The notes: generated by a model from the letters alone, not told the origin. Shown: positions 4,361 through 12,005, numbered from the stretch's first letter. The stretch is DNA of 23,878 nt from JBBTQS01 sp964627055 (GCA_964627055.1 CAZVGV010000014.1:1-23878); one strand, 5' to 3'. Translations and numbers: made by a program.

Positions 4361-6610
4361 CTACTCCGCCGACGTGTCAGCGTGCTCGAGCAGACGCCGC
4401 CCGATCGTTCGCGCCAGCACGGCGCGCTCAATCTCGTCCGTCGTCTCCAGTGCGATGCGACCAAGCGCCTCCTGGACGATGAACTCGATCTGACGCGAAC
4501 GCTTTATCTGCAGCTCGAGCGCTTCGATGCGCGCAAGTCGCATCTGCTGCTCCTCAGCCCGACGCTGCAGCTCCACTTCCTCCGTGCCGTATTCGGCGCG
4601 AAGGCGAGCGAGCTCGTCGTCAGGCGACTCCTTGTTGCTCACCTCAGGATCGTTCGTGAGTGTCTCGAGCGGCTCTGCGTCTGCATGGTCATCCTCGACT
4701 TCAGCAGACGATGGAGGATCCTCTGACACCTCCGGCAGTTCGTCCGGAGTGGTGTGGGTGCGCTTGATGCAGCGGAACCGGCTCATCACCGGAGAGGTGT
4801 AGCTCTCGTCTTCCCCCTCACCGAAGTACTCGTCGAGGTCGAGCATCATCTGCACATTCGCGAGCCGACGGAGGAAGTACTCCACGAACTCGTCCGTATA
4901 CACCTCATCCGAAGGTTCCACGATCTTGCGAATCTGCTTCGCAATCACATCGGTGAAGATGAAGCACTCGGCCGGTGCAGCCGCCTCCGTAGCTGCCACC
5001 AGAACCTCCTCGATCTTGTCGAGCATATCCGAGTCAGTTCGCAGTCGGTCGATGAGTGCACACGCAGCCTCCTTGCCGCAGGTGGCATCGCACTCCATCG
5101 CAATGAAGATCACACGGCGGTCTCGCTTCTTCAGCTTGATGCGACGATCCTTCGATCCTTCGGCATAGCTGTTCGAAGCGACGTCTGCGTACCCACGCTT
5201 GATCAGGAATGAAGCGAAGGCGGGTGCCTGGACTTCTGCCATGCACGGCCCATTCCTGAACCATGCCTTTTTCTCCAGATCCCCGACCTTGATGAGGTCG
5301 GCATTCCAGAAATCCGCGAGCAAACTCGTGAGGGCGTTCTCGCACGCCGCGATCTGCGCCTCACTGAGATTGTCTGCCCTGGACGTCTGAGAGCTCTTTG
5401 CTCCCTGTACATTTGCCATGCGTTCATCCTCCTCACTGCTGCGTGTCGATACGCAGCGACAGTACAGCACGTCGACCCCGCCATCATCAGGCGAGAGCTC
5501 AGTGCGAGTTTGAAGCAGCGACCCTGCGGGCGTCGCCGCAAGCAGTACGAGGAACCGTTCCACGAACTGCTGATGGTGGGTATGTGGTGGCCAATCGAAC
5601 GTAGCACGGAGGATCTCCGTCACATCTCGATTAACAACAAACCAACCATCATTCTCACCTTTGATCGACCGCAGTGCAGCGCTACAGGCTTCCAGAAGAT
5701 CCGAATCGTTGATCACCTCCTCAACGAGGTACATGCAACGATCTTCACCCCAGATTCTGCCTGAGCGCATTGCGATGCGATCGGCAATGCGGTTGTTTGC
5801 TGCGAGACGAAACGACCGATTGTCGCTCTTCTGATGCAGCGTGTTGCCTGTCAGATCTATAAGCCAGCCGAGACCAACCAGCGTTTCGACGACCTGGAAC
5901 ACATCACGCCCGGTATTGATCCCGGTGTGTGTAGTGAACCATGGCAGACGCTTAACCCTGGCGATCGTGAAGCTGCTTGTCCCGTAGTACGCTTGCACCA
6001 GTTCGGTGAACGCCTCCAGCATCAACGCGCGAGATGGCATCTGCGCACGCGTCAAATCCGGCGGCCCGTCCATGAGTACACGTGGCCTCTTCCCGCCAAG
6101 CTCTTGGGGGAGTCTGTCGAGATTAATTGCGTACCGACCTCCCCCGTCACCATCTTTCTTCGGTGGCTCATCGATGCGAAATGCGTCGTGCCTGCGCACA
6201 AGTCGGATCACTGCGTTTGCAAGCATTGCATCGCCAGTCAGAATCGTCACTTCGACAAGAGAGAATGGCCGCCCCTGTCTCATTTGAACTAATTTCGTGA
6301 GATACTCGTCTACAATACGCATCTGGACCGATCCCGAGCTCGAACTCACGTTCAAACTCCGGCTTCCTTCGACCCGTCCGTATGCCTTACTCGCAAACCC
6401 GTAGACCGCGTGTCGATCATCGGGCGTAAGTCCTGCACATCGAAGAACGAGCAATCCTTTGGACCGGAATGTGGCCAGTCGTTGTGCCCACACTTCGGCA
6501 TCTCCATGTTGGATGATAGTCGCAACCGTCACTGCATCAAAGGTCGTATCAGTCACCATCTCCCTCGAAAGCCGCTGGAAGTTGGGATCTGCTTTGAAAT
6601 CTTCACTCAT
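4361..6610 (-). CDS. Orphan 749-residue protein with duplicated winged-helix-like modules and a coiled-coil tail
   Basis: I do not recognise a named family. Start ATG at 6608-6610 has AGGAGG 5 bases upstream. The protein is cytosolic (no signal or membrane segment). It contains a two-part module repeated twice. Part A, about 80 residues, at 193-273 and 415-502, reads like a winged helix: helix, SFTIARVKRLPWF or LIKVGDLEKKAWF, helix with LGWL or KRGYA, then a basic beta wing. Part B at 300-365 and 524-592 begins NDSDLLE or TDSDMLD and ends QFVERFLVLLA or EFVEYFLRRLA. A third, weaker part A-like stretch is at 100-148. Residues 620-665 are acidic and probably disordered; 664-735 are a charged heptad-rich coiled coil. 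Inference: a multivalent nucleic-acid or protein scaffold. Monocistronic. Confidence 0.75.
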   Translation of the reverse strand: MSEDFKADPNFQRLSREMVTDTTFDAVTVATIIQHGDAEVWAQRLATFRSKGLLVLRCAGLTPDDRHAVYGFASKAYGRVEGSRSLNVSSSSGSVQMRIVDEYLTKLVQMRQGRPFSLVEVTILTGDAMLANAVIRLVRRHDAFRIDEPPKKDGDGGGRYAINLDRLPQELGGKRPRVLMDGPPDLTRAQMPSRALMLEAFTELVQAYYGTSSFTIARVKRLPWFTTHTGINTGRDVFQVVETLVGLGWLIDLTGNTLHQKSDNRSFRLAANNRIADRIAMRSGRIWGEDRCMYLVEEVINDSDLLEACSAALRSIKGENDGWFVVNRDVTEILRATFDWPPHTHHQQFVERFLVLLAATPAGSLLQTRTELSPDDGGVDVLYCRCVSTRSSEEDERMANVQGAKSSQTSRADNLSEAQIAACENALTSLLADFWNADLIKVGDLEKKAWFRNGPCMAEVQAPAFASFLIKRGYADVASNSYAEGSKDRRIKLKKRDRRVIFIAMECDATCGKEAACALIDRLRTDSDMLDKIEEVLVAATEAAAPAECFIFTDVIAKQIRKIVEPSDEVYTDEFVEYFLRRLANVQMMLDLDEYFGEGEDESYTSPVMSRFRCIKRTHTTPDELPEVSEDPPSSAEVEDDHADAEPLETLTNDPEVSNKESPDDELARLRAEYGTEEVELQRRAEEQQMRLARIEALELQIKRSRQIEFIVQEALGRIALETTDEIERAVLARTIGRRLLEHADTSAE

Positions 6611-6663
6611 TGCAGCCTCCTAAGGCAGATGGGTATGATCACGAGCACCCTGCTCGCTGCACG

Positions 6664-6692
6664 ATCCTAGCAATTCAAGAAACTGTGGTCAA
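6664..6692 (-). promoter_or_regulatory. Promoter of the 749-residue orphan gene
   Basis: Minus strand TTGACC (6687-6692), 17 bases, TAGGAT (6664-6669). The -35 box contains the TGA stop codon of the DedA-like gene (6689-6691), so the two genes are packed without spare sequence. Leader of about 47 bases with AGGAGG before the ATG. Confidence 0.7.
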
Positions 6693-7360
6693 TTGGCTGC
6701 TCCCATACGCCGCACCCACCACCCGAATAATGCAAACCCGATTACTGCTGCCCCAAGACCCCCCAGAGATGTAGCTGCCAACGCTGCTGGGCTATTAAAC
6801 GCCACAAGGGCTGAGCCACCAAAACAAAAAAGTGCCGTTGGTAGTACGCCTACTGCATTCTGAATCCAAAAAAATTTCCAAAACGAGATCGGTGTCAGCC
6901 CTGCTGCATACGCAACTACCTCGGGTAACGAAGCAAGGCACACACGCGCAACCAAAAATCCTTTCGTAGTCGCAAGCACTTCGCTCACACGCGCTACAAT
7001 GCCGATATCGTTTTTTACCATCCGTGCCACCACAGCGCGCCCGAGCCCACGACTTATGACGAATGCAATCGCACTCCCCAGTGCATCACCAACAATCAAC
7101 AACACAAACCCGAGATTGAAGCCAAAGAGTGCACCAGCCAACGGATATAGCGGTCCACCAGAAAGCGGAGCGAATACTACTGTGCTTGCTTTTGCAAGCA
7201 TGAAGACAAGTGGTGCCCAGATTCCCGCCGTTGTCACCCACCGTTGCAATGTTTCTTGATCTAGCCACCACAGCGCACCAAAAATGAATGCAAATGTCAG
7301 CACCAGACCCACAGATCCCTGCACGACCTCTTTCCACGATTGTCCAAAACTATTTCGCAT
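6689..7360 (-). CDS. DedA/TVP38 (VTT domain) family membrane protein
   Basis: 223 residues from the ATG at 7358-7360. The frame opens further upstream to 7459 but that would run through a terminator and a tRNA gene, so the later ATG is preferred. Seen: several hydrophobic segments (VLTFAFIFGALWWL; PLVFMLAKASTVVFAPL; FGFNLGFVLLIVGDALGSAIAFVI; C-terminal AALAATSLGGLGAAVIGFALFGWW), the glycine-rich core SGGPLYPLAGALFG, and the VTT signature region LVARVCLASLPEVVAYAAGL with its Arg and Pro. The family is linked to lipid scrambling and membrane homeostasis in the cytoplasmic membrane. No ribosome site is visible, and the start lies only 20 bases from the terminator hairpin at 7380-7409, so how it is transcribed is unclear. 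Confidence 0.85.
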   Translation of the reverse strand: MRNSFGQSWKEVVQGSVGLVLTFAFIFGALWWLDQETLQRWVTTAGIWAPLVFMLAKASTVVFAPLSGGPLYPLAGALFGFNLGFVLLIVGDALGSAIAFVISRGLGRAVVARMVKNDIGIVARVSEVLATTKGFLVARVCLASLPEVVAYAAGLTPISFWKFFWIQNAVGVLPTALFCFGGSALVAFNSPAALAATSLGGLGAAVIGFALFGWWVRRMGAAN

Positions 7361-7374
7361 GAGCAAAGCATACC

Positions 7375-7415
7375 AAAAAGAAAACAACCTCGCGAACGAG
7401 GCTGTTTTCTTTTTT
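7375..7415. terminator. Bidirectional rho-independent terminator
   Basis: A 13-bp stem (7380-7392 with 7397-7409, one G-U pair) with a CGAA/TTCG tetraloop is flanked by five A on the left and six T on the right, so it works in either direction. On the minus strand it ends the tRNA-Thr(GGT) transcript just after its encoded CCA, and probably also the long operon. Confidence 0.9.
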
Positions 7416-7490
7416 GGAGCCGACAACCAGGATTGAACTGGTGACCTCATCCTTACCATGGATGCGCTCTACCAACTGAGCTATGTCGGC
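7415..7490 (-). tRNA. trnT: tRNA-Thr (anticodon GGT), CCA encoded
   Basis: Acceptor GCCGACA / TGTCGGC with discriminator T, anticodon stem CATCC / GGATG around loop ATGGTAA giving GGT, T-loop TTCAATC. The terminal CCA is encoded (7415-7417), unlike the three other tRNAs here. The body without CCA is 7418-7490. The 5' flank carries palindromic cassette copy B; no promoter is apparent, so it is probably processed from the end of the long operon transcript. Confidence 0.94.
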
Positions 7491-7535
7491 GTAGTGAGTG
7501 GAATGCCGAGCTTCGCTCGAGCATTCCCGAACGGA
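7491..7535. repeat. 45-bp palindromic cassette, copy B (5' flank of tRNA-Thr(GGT))
   Basis: Identical to 3406-3450 except at positions 9 and 32 of the element (C/T changes). Here the hairpin is perfect apart from one bulged A: ggaatgc and cgagc pair with gctcg and gcattcc around a ttc loop. Confidence 0.85.
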
Positions 7536-7547
7536 GCCGGCATGGCT
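7536..7547. repeat. Inverted copy of the tRNA-Thr(GGT) 5' end
   Basis: gccggcatggct matches the reverse complement of 7479-7490 (the first 12 bases of the tRNA) at 10 of 12 positions; both differences keep G-U pairs in plus-strand RNA. Its first 8 bases can also pair with atgtcggc at 7575-7582. Confidence 0.7.
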
Positions 7548-7548
7548 T

Positions 7549-7570
7549 CCCGAATCCCGAAGGGTTCGGG
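7549..7570. repeat. Nested hairpin inside the tRNA-Thr(GGT) leader
   Basis: cccgaa (7549-7554) pairs with ttcggg (7565-7570) and ccc with ggg inside it, leaving one bulged T and a gaa loop. It forms the tip of the longer hairpin between the inverted copy (7536-7543) and the direct copy (7575-7582) of the tRNA start. Confidence 0.7.
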
Positions 7571-7571
7571 T

Positions 7572-7583
7572 GCAATGTCGGCG
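7572..7583. repeat. Direct partial copy of the tRNA-Thr(GGT) 5' end
   Basis: gcaatgtcggcg matches gctatgtcggcg (7480-7491, the tRNA start plus one flanking base) at 11 of 12 positions in the same orientation. With 7480-7491 it brackets an 80-base insert, like a target-site duplication around an inserted element. Confidence 0.6.
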
Positions 7584-7606
7584 TTCTGCGACCACCTCCG
7601 CAGAAC
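7583..7606. repeat. 8-bp inverted repeat before the tRNA-Thr(GGT) leader elements
   Basis: gttctgcg (7583-7590) and cgcagaac (7599-7606) form a perfect stem with an 8-base loop. The rest of the gap to the TPR gene (7607-7671) shows no gene, promoter or T-rich terminator that I can support. Confidence 0.5.
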
Positions 7607-7671
7607 GAATCGAACGGTAAATTTCAACGCGCCTACACCATACCAGAGACTTTTATTGAGCACAAGACCTG

Positions 7672-8580
7672 CTATCGCATCCCCTGCACCACACTCTTAA
7701 TCCCAGGCAATTTCTGGTTTTCTGGATTCACTTCTTGAAGTTCTGCAAGCTTCTCACGTGCAAGCGATTTGTCGCCATGTGCAATCGCGAACTGAATAAT
7801 CTGATCGAGAATTGCAGGGTTCTTCGGCTCAAGCTCATACGCAGATAGCAAGGACTTCTTCGCCTGTTCATCGCGATCTCCAATCTCTTCGTATACTTCA
7901 GCAAGATCTAGCCAGCGCTTGGTGACATCCTTCTTGATCTTGATCGCGCGTTCATACCACGTTGCAGCCTCTTCCCAACGCTTCTCCGCCTTCGCAATAC
8001 GACCAAGGAATGCTGGGGCAATGTCATCATTCTTATCCAATTTCATCAAGAACTTGAACGTCTCCTTTGCATCCACATAACGCTCCTGCTCGAAATAGAC
8101 CTTTCCCAACCCTCGATATGCACGCACACTCTTGGGTTCGAAATTAATTGCAGCAATGTACTTCTCTTCTGCGTGAATTAGATCTTCGTCATGACGCAAC
8201 TCATCACCTTCTTCAATGAGATGGTTGAGTTGACGTGCACGCTCTCGTGGTGAGAGTGATTGCGCACGCTCCTGCATCGTGCGCCCGTACTCTGCACGAT
8301 ACTTATCTGCCACCTTATCCACATGCGTACGAAATTTGCTCTGCACTTGTCCGAAATATTTGCCAACTGTCCCAGCCACCAAGTCTACACCTCGTTGCAA
8401 TGGCTTAAACGCATGCTCGAACTTCTTCTCCAGAATCTTGTCTTTCTTCTTGCGCGCTTGCTCCTCAGGAAGCCCATCCACATCAAGTACTCGCAACTGC
8501 GGAAATTTGCGAATAATAATCACGATGATAATCGCGAGCCCTAGCACAATGAGCACCAGTGGCAAATAGCTAAACAACAT
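7672..8580 (-). CDS. Membrane-anchored TPR-repeat protein
   Basis: 302 residues. Residues 5-23 are a single hydrophobic helix (YLPLVLIVLGLAIIIVIII), followed by a lysine-rich juxtamembrane stretch (RKKKDKILEKKFEH) and a charged helical linker to about residue 115. Residues 117-285 hold about four to five tetratricopeptide repeats, recognisable by the A/G-Y-F/A pattern: AEEKYIAAINFEPKSVRAYR, GKVYFEQERYVDAKETFKFL, EEAATWYERAIKI, LAEVYEEIGDRDEQAKKSLL. The TPR domain would face the cytoplasm if the N-terminus is outside. TPR proteins of this kind scaffold protein complexes; the partner is not evident. It follows tpiA by 11 bases and is the last gene of the long operon, after which come the tRNA-Thr(GGT) and the bidirectional terminator. 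Confidence 0.88.
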   Translation of the reverse strand: MLFSYLPLVLIVLGLAIIIVIIIRKFPQLRVLDVDGLPEEQARKKKDKILEKKFEHAFKPLQRGVDLVAGTVGKYFGQVQSKFRTHVDKVADKYRAEYGRTMQERAQSLSPRERARQLNHLIEEGDELRHDEDLIHAEEKYIAAINFEPKSVRAYRGLGKVYFEQERYVDAKETFKFLMKLDKNDDIAPAFLGRIAKAEKRWEEAATWYERAIKIKKDVTKRWLDLAEVYEEIGDRDEQAKKSLLSAYELEPKNPAILDQIIQFAIAHGDKSLAREKLAELQEVNPENQKLPGIKSVVQGMR

Positions 8581-8591
8581 ACGGCCGTCGA

Positions 8592-9311
8592 TTACGACGC
8601 GCGCAATGCATCAAGAATCGGGAACAGTGTAGAAGTCTTGGTGCTTGCACCGCCAATGAGAAATCCGCTGATGAGTGACTGCTCTGCATATGAACCCACC
8701 GTTGCTGCTGTCACAGATCCTCCGTAGAGGATTGCAGTTCGTTCACCCATGATGCTCTTAATATATTCGCACATTTGTACCACATCTTCAACTGTTGCTG
8801 CATCGCCAGTTCCAATTGCCCACACAGGTTCATAGGCAACGAAGAACTCATCAGGGTCGGCAATGGACTCCAACCCACGCAGCTGTTCGCGAACAACCGC
8901 AGCTGCATCGCCTGCTGCGCGCTGCTCCCGCGTCTCGCCAACACAGATCACAGGAAGCAACCCTACTTCCAACGCCGTAGTTGCTTGCGCGATAAATTGC
9001 GCTGGTGGGATAGGCGCTGCTGCGCGCTGCTCCGAATGACCCACAAGTACATACTGACATCCCAGTGCATGCAGATTTTCCGGATCCAACTGACCGGTGT
9101 ATGCACCGTGGCGATGCACACTCGATGTCTGTGCACCCATCTCGATACTCGTACCTTCGATAACGTGTGCCACTGATCCAAGCAGTTCTGCAGAAGGCAT
9201 GAGTACTATCCCCTTTGCAGAACCTGCGTACTCAACAATCTCCGCAGCAAGTGTCTGTGTTTCTCCAACACCCAGATACGTCTTCCAATTGCAGAACACT
9301 TTCTTGCGCAT
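8592..9311 (-). CDS. tpiA: Triosephosphate isomerase
   Basis: 239 residues from the ATG at 9309-9311, slightly short for the family (about 250). The enzyme interconverts dihydroxyacetone phosphate and glyceraldehyde 3-phosphate in glycolysis. Active-site residues are all visible: Asn8 and Lys10 (CNWKTY), His92 in VLVGHSEQR, the catalytic Glu161 in AYEPVWAIGTG, with loop 6 following, and the phosphate-binding LYGGSV near 196-200. The family motif GHSERR reads GHSEQR here. An in-frame extension to 9374 overlaps the M16 gene and lacks homology, so the later ATG is used; it lies 10 bases after the peptidase stop. No strong ribosome site is seen, suggesting translation by coupling within the operon. 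Confidence 0.96.
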   Translation of the reverse strand: MRKKVFCNWKTYLGVGETQTLAAEIVEYAGSAKGIVLMPSAELLGSVAHVIEGTSIEMGAQTSSVHRHGAYTGQLDPENLHALGCQYVLVGHSEQRAAAPIPPAQFIAQATTALEVGLLPVICVGETREQRAAGDAAAVVREQLRGLESIADPDEFFVAYEPVWAIGTGDAATVEDVVQMCEYIKSIMGERTAILYGGSVTAATVGSYAEQSLISGFLIGGASTKTSTLFPILDALRAS

Positions 9312-9321
9312 ATGTTGATAC

Positions 9322-10608
9322 TTATTTTTCAGACAAGAAGGACTCGAATCGCTTCGGATCCTCGAACGGTCCAATCACAGCAATCTTCGCTTTGGAAAAA
9401 TCGAACACCTCAGCTGCTACCTTTTGAATATCTTCGCGCGTAACCGCTTCGTAGTCTGCCAACTTTTGTTCCGGTGTGCGCACTTTGCCCAACAGCAACT
9501 GCTGCTCGAGGAACATTTGCGCCACGGTAGAACTGTCTTCAAGTGCAAGTATCATGCTTCCACGTACATTACCTTTGGCGTATGCCAGCTCCTTTGCGGT
9601 GACTCCCTTGGTTGCCACCTTGTGCAGCTCGTCCACAATTACACGCAATGCCTCATCGATGCGCTCCGTGTGGAGTCCTGCGTGAATGTACGTATTACCG
9701 CAATCGCGATAGGTCTCAATATCAGTACGTACACGATACGCAAGACCACGCTTCTCACGCACTTCTACAAACAATCGCGAGCTCATAGACCCACCCATGA
9801 TGCTCTGCAACAATGCCAATGCCGGAATGCGTGCATCACCCTTCTTGTACGCAGGGAATCCAAGCGCAACATGCACCTGATCTGTCTGCTTGAACTTGAG
9901 ATGTACGCGGTCCTTGGACGCTGCAGGCATGTTCTTCTTGAACGCTGGCATCGGGCCCTTCTTGCGTCCCTTTCCGAAGAGTGCTGCGATCGCCGCAGAC
10001 TGCTTTTCTGTGTAGTTACCAGCGACAGCCACAACCATCTTGTCGTGGTGATAGAACCGATCACGATATGTGACCATATCCTTACGCGTGAGCGCATTGA
10101 TAATCTCAGGTGTTCCACCAATACGATACCCAAGTGGCGATCCTTCGTGCATGATGATTTCGAACTCTTCTTGCACCGTACGCGTAGGTGTGTCTTCGTA
10201 CATGCGCAACTCTTCGTTAATCACACCCTTCTCACGCTCGAATTCCTTCGCATCAAAGAGACTGTGGAAGAGCATGTCTTCAAGCAGATCCGCAGCTAAC
10301 AACAACTTGCTTGAATCAATCTTGATGTAATATACAGTCCACTCCTTGCTCGTGAATGCATTCCACTCCGCACCAACGCCATCAATTTCCTGCGTAATAT
10401 CCTTGCTGGTCGGTCGGCGCTTCGTTCCCTTGAACATCAAGTGCTCAATGAAGTGAGAAATACCGTTGATGCGCTCTTCTTCATAGCGCGAACCCACAGG
10501 GAACCCCACGATAATCGTTGCAGATGCAGTATGATCTTGTGGAACCGTGATGTACGTCGCACCATTTGCCAACTTCTTCTTCTGGAATTCTGTTTTCATA
10601 CTATGCAT
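9322..10608 (-). CDS. M16 family zinc metallopeptidase (pitrilysin/processing-peptidase type)
   Basis: 428 residues, the usual length of the short single-unit bacterial M16B proteins. The inverted zinc motif H-x-x-E-H is HFIEH at residues 52-56, and the third ligand is the Glu of GVINEELRMYED (about 132-133), so the protein should be catalytically competent. The C-terminal half carries the R/Y pair region (REKRGLAYRVRTDIETY) of the paired inactive lobe. Substrates are typically unfolded peptides; with no signal peptide it would act in the cytoplasm. The start at 10608 overlaps the glyS stop (TAATG) and has GAGG 9 bases upstream; ATG 10599 is a less likely alternative. It is followed by tpiA after 10 bases. 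Confidence 0.94.
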   Translation of the reverse strand: MHSMKTEFQKKKLANGATYITVPQDHTASATIIVGFPVGSRYEEERINGISHFIEHLMFKGTKRRPTSKDITQEIDGVGAEWNAFTSKEWTVYYIKIDSSKLLLAADLLEDMLFHSLFDAKEFEREKGVINEELRMYEDTPTRTVQEEFEIIMHEGSPLGYRIGGTPEIINALTRKDMVTYRDRFYHHDKMVVAVAGNYTEKQSAAIAALFGKGRKKGPMPAFKKNMPAASKDRVHLKFKQTDQVHVALGFPAYKKGDARIPALALLQSIMGGSMSSRLFVEVREKRGLAYRVRTDIETYRDCGNTYIHAGLHTERIDEALRVIVDELHKVATKGVTAKELAYAKGNVRGSMILALEDSSTVAQMFLEQQLLLGKVRTPEQKLADYEAVTREDIQKVAAEVFDFSKAKIAVIGPFEDPKRFESFLSEK

Positions 10609-12005
10609 TACACGCGACCTCTAAGGTAGGTCACCAACTCAGCAATAGGAATACGCTCTTGCACCATTGTGTCTCGGTCACGCACCGTTACTGCGTTGTC
10701 GTTGAGAGTATCGAAATCCACAGTGACGCAGTACGGCGTTCCAATTTCGTCCTGACGTCGATAGCGCTTACCAATAGACTGTGTCTCATCATAGGTTGTC
10801 ACCCAGTGCTCGCGCAGCATTGCGACCACCTCTGCAGCAGGGCCTGCCAACTCATCCTTCTTGGAAAGCGGCAACACCGCGACTGTATATGGAGCCACAC
10901 GCGCACTAAGCCGCAAGACAGTACGACCTTCTTCGTCACCTTCCTTTGCCTCCTCTTGCTCATAGGCATCAAGAAGTGCAGCAAGCATAACGCGATCAGC
11001 ACCAAATGATGGCTCGATCACATGCGGCATGAACTTGCGCTGCGGGTTCTGTGGATCAGTTGCGCGCAAATCCTCACCACTCCATTCACTGTGTTGCGTA
11101 AGATCAAAATCCGTACGATAGGCTGCTGCTGCACAAAGTTCACCCCAGCCCCATGGGAAGTTATATTCCACATCCGTTGTACCGCGCGAATAATGCGACA
11201 ACTCGTCAGCCTCATGATCACGGAAGCGCAACTTCTCTTCGCGAATGCCCAACGTCTTCGTGAGGAAATTCCACGTATCCTTCTTCCACTGTTCGAAGAG
11301 CACCTTCCAGTCACTCACTTCCGGATCGAAGAAATACTCGATCTCCATCTGTTCGAACTCACGCGTTCGGAATGTGAAGTTACCCGGTGTAATTTCGTTA
11401 CGAAATGCCTTACCAATTTGTGCAATACCAAATGGCATCTTCGGACGATGTGTCTGTACGACGTTCTTGAAGTTCACAAAGATTCCCTGCGCCGTCTCTG
11501 GTCGCAAGTACACCACACTCCCCTCACCTTCAATAACACCTTGGTGTGTCTTGAACATGAGGTTAAATCGCTTTGCTTCGGTCCAGTCAACCTTCTTGCA
11601 GGCAGGACACGCAATCTTTTCTGTCATGAGACGTGGCTGCACATCCTCAAGCTTGATGGTTGCCACTGCTTCAACACCGAGCTTTTCTTCCAGTAATTTG
11701 TCGCCACGGAATCGCTGCTTGCATGCCTTGCAGTCCACGAGTGGATCAGTAAATGACCCCACGTGCCCGGACGCTTCCCACACGCGAGGGTTCATGAGAA
11801 TCCCCGCATCAAGTCCAACCATATCAGAACGACGGTGCACAAACGTCTGCCACCAAAGTCGCTTGATATTGTTCTTCATCTCAACACCGAGTGGACCGTA
11901 ATCCCAGCTATTAGCAAGTCCTCCGTAAATAGCGCTGCCCGGGTAAACGAACCCTCGCGCTTTTGCAAGCGTGGTCACCTGCTCCATGCGTGTGTGTTGG
12001 TCCAT
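10608..12005 (-). CDS. glyS: Glycyl-tRNA synthetase, single-chain (alpha2) type
   Basis: 465 residues. It charges tRNA-Gly with glycine using ATP. The sequence is of the eukaryal/archaeal/Gram-positive alpha2 type, not the bacterial alpha2beta2 type: opening KARGFVYPGSAIYGGLANSWDYGPLG, class II motif 2 (FRNEITPGNFTFRTREFEQMEIEYF region), motif 3 (PHVIEPSFGADRVMLA), and the C-terminal anticodon-binding domain from about 365 (ARVAPYTVAVLPLSKKDEL). An insertion near 92-145 carries CKAC and CPAC pairs, likely a zinc ribbon. Start chosen at the first ATG, 10 bases after frr; ATG at 11987 (MEQVTT) is possible. Ends by overlapping the start of the M16 gene. Confidence 0.97.
   Translation of the reverse strand: MDQHTRMEQVTTLAKARGFVYPGSAIYGGLANSWDYGPLGVEMKNNIKRLWWQTFVHRRSDMVGLDAGILMNPRVWEASGHVGSFTDPLVDCKACKQRFRGDKLLEEKLGVEAVATIKLEDVQPRLMTEKIACPACKKVDWTEAKRFNLMFKTHQGVIEGEGSVVYLRPETAQGIFVNFKNVVQTHRPKMPFGIAQIGKAFRNEITPGNFTFRTREFEQMEIEYFFDPEVSDWKVLFEQWKKDTWNFLTKTLGIREEKLRFRDHEADELSHYSRGTTDVEYNFPWGWGELCAAAAYRTDFDLTQHSEWSGEDLRATDPQNPQRKFMPHVIEPSFGADRVMLAALLDAYEQEEAKEGDEEGRTVLRLSARVAPYTVAVLPLSKKDELAGPAAEVVAMLREHWVTTYDETQSIGKRYRRQDEIGTPYCVTVDFDTLNDNAVTVRDRDTMVQERIPIAELVTYLRGRV

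Noticed and set aside
7583..7650. tmRNA-like or tRNA-remnant sequence (GTTCGATTC in the minus-strand leader of tRNA-Thr(GGT))
   Set aside because: Only the T-loop-like string is present; I could not fold matching acceptor or T stems.
9424..10299. A 291-codon plus-strand frame
   Set aside because: It is antisense to the M16 peptidase gene, is rich in Cys, His and Leu as frames opposite real genes tend to be, and shows no recognisable domain or ribosome site.
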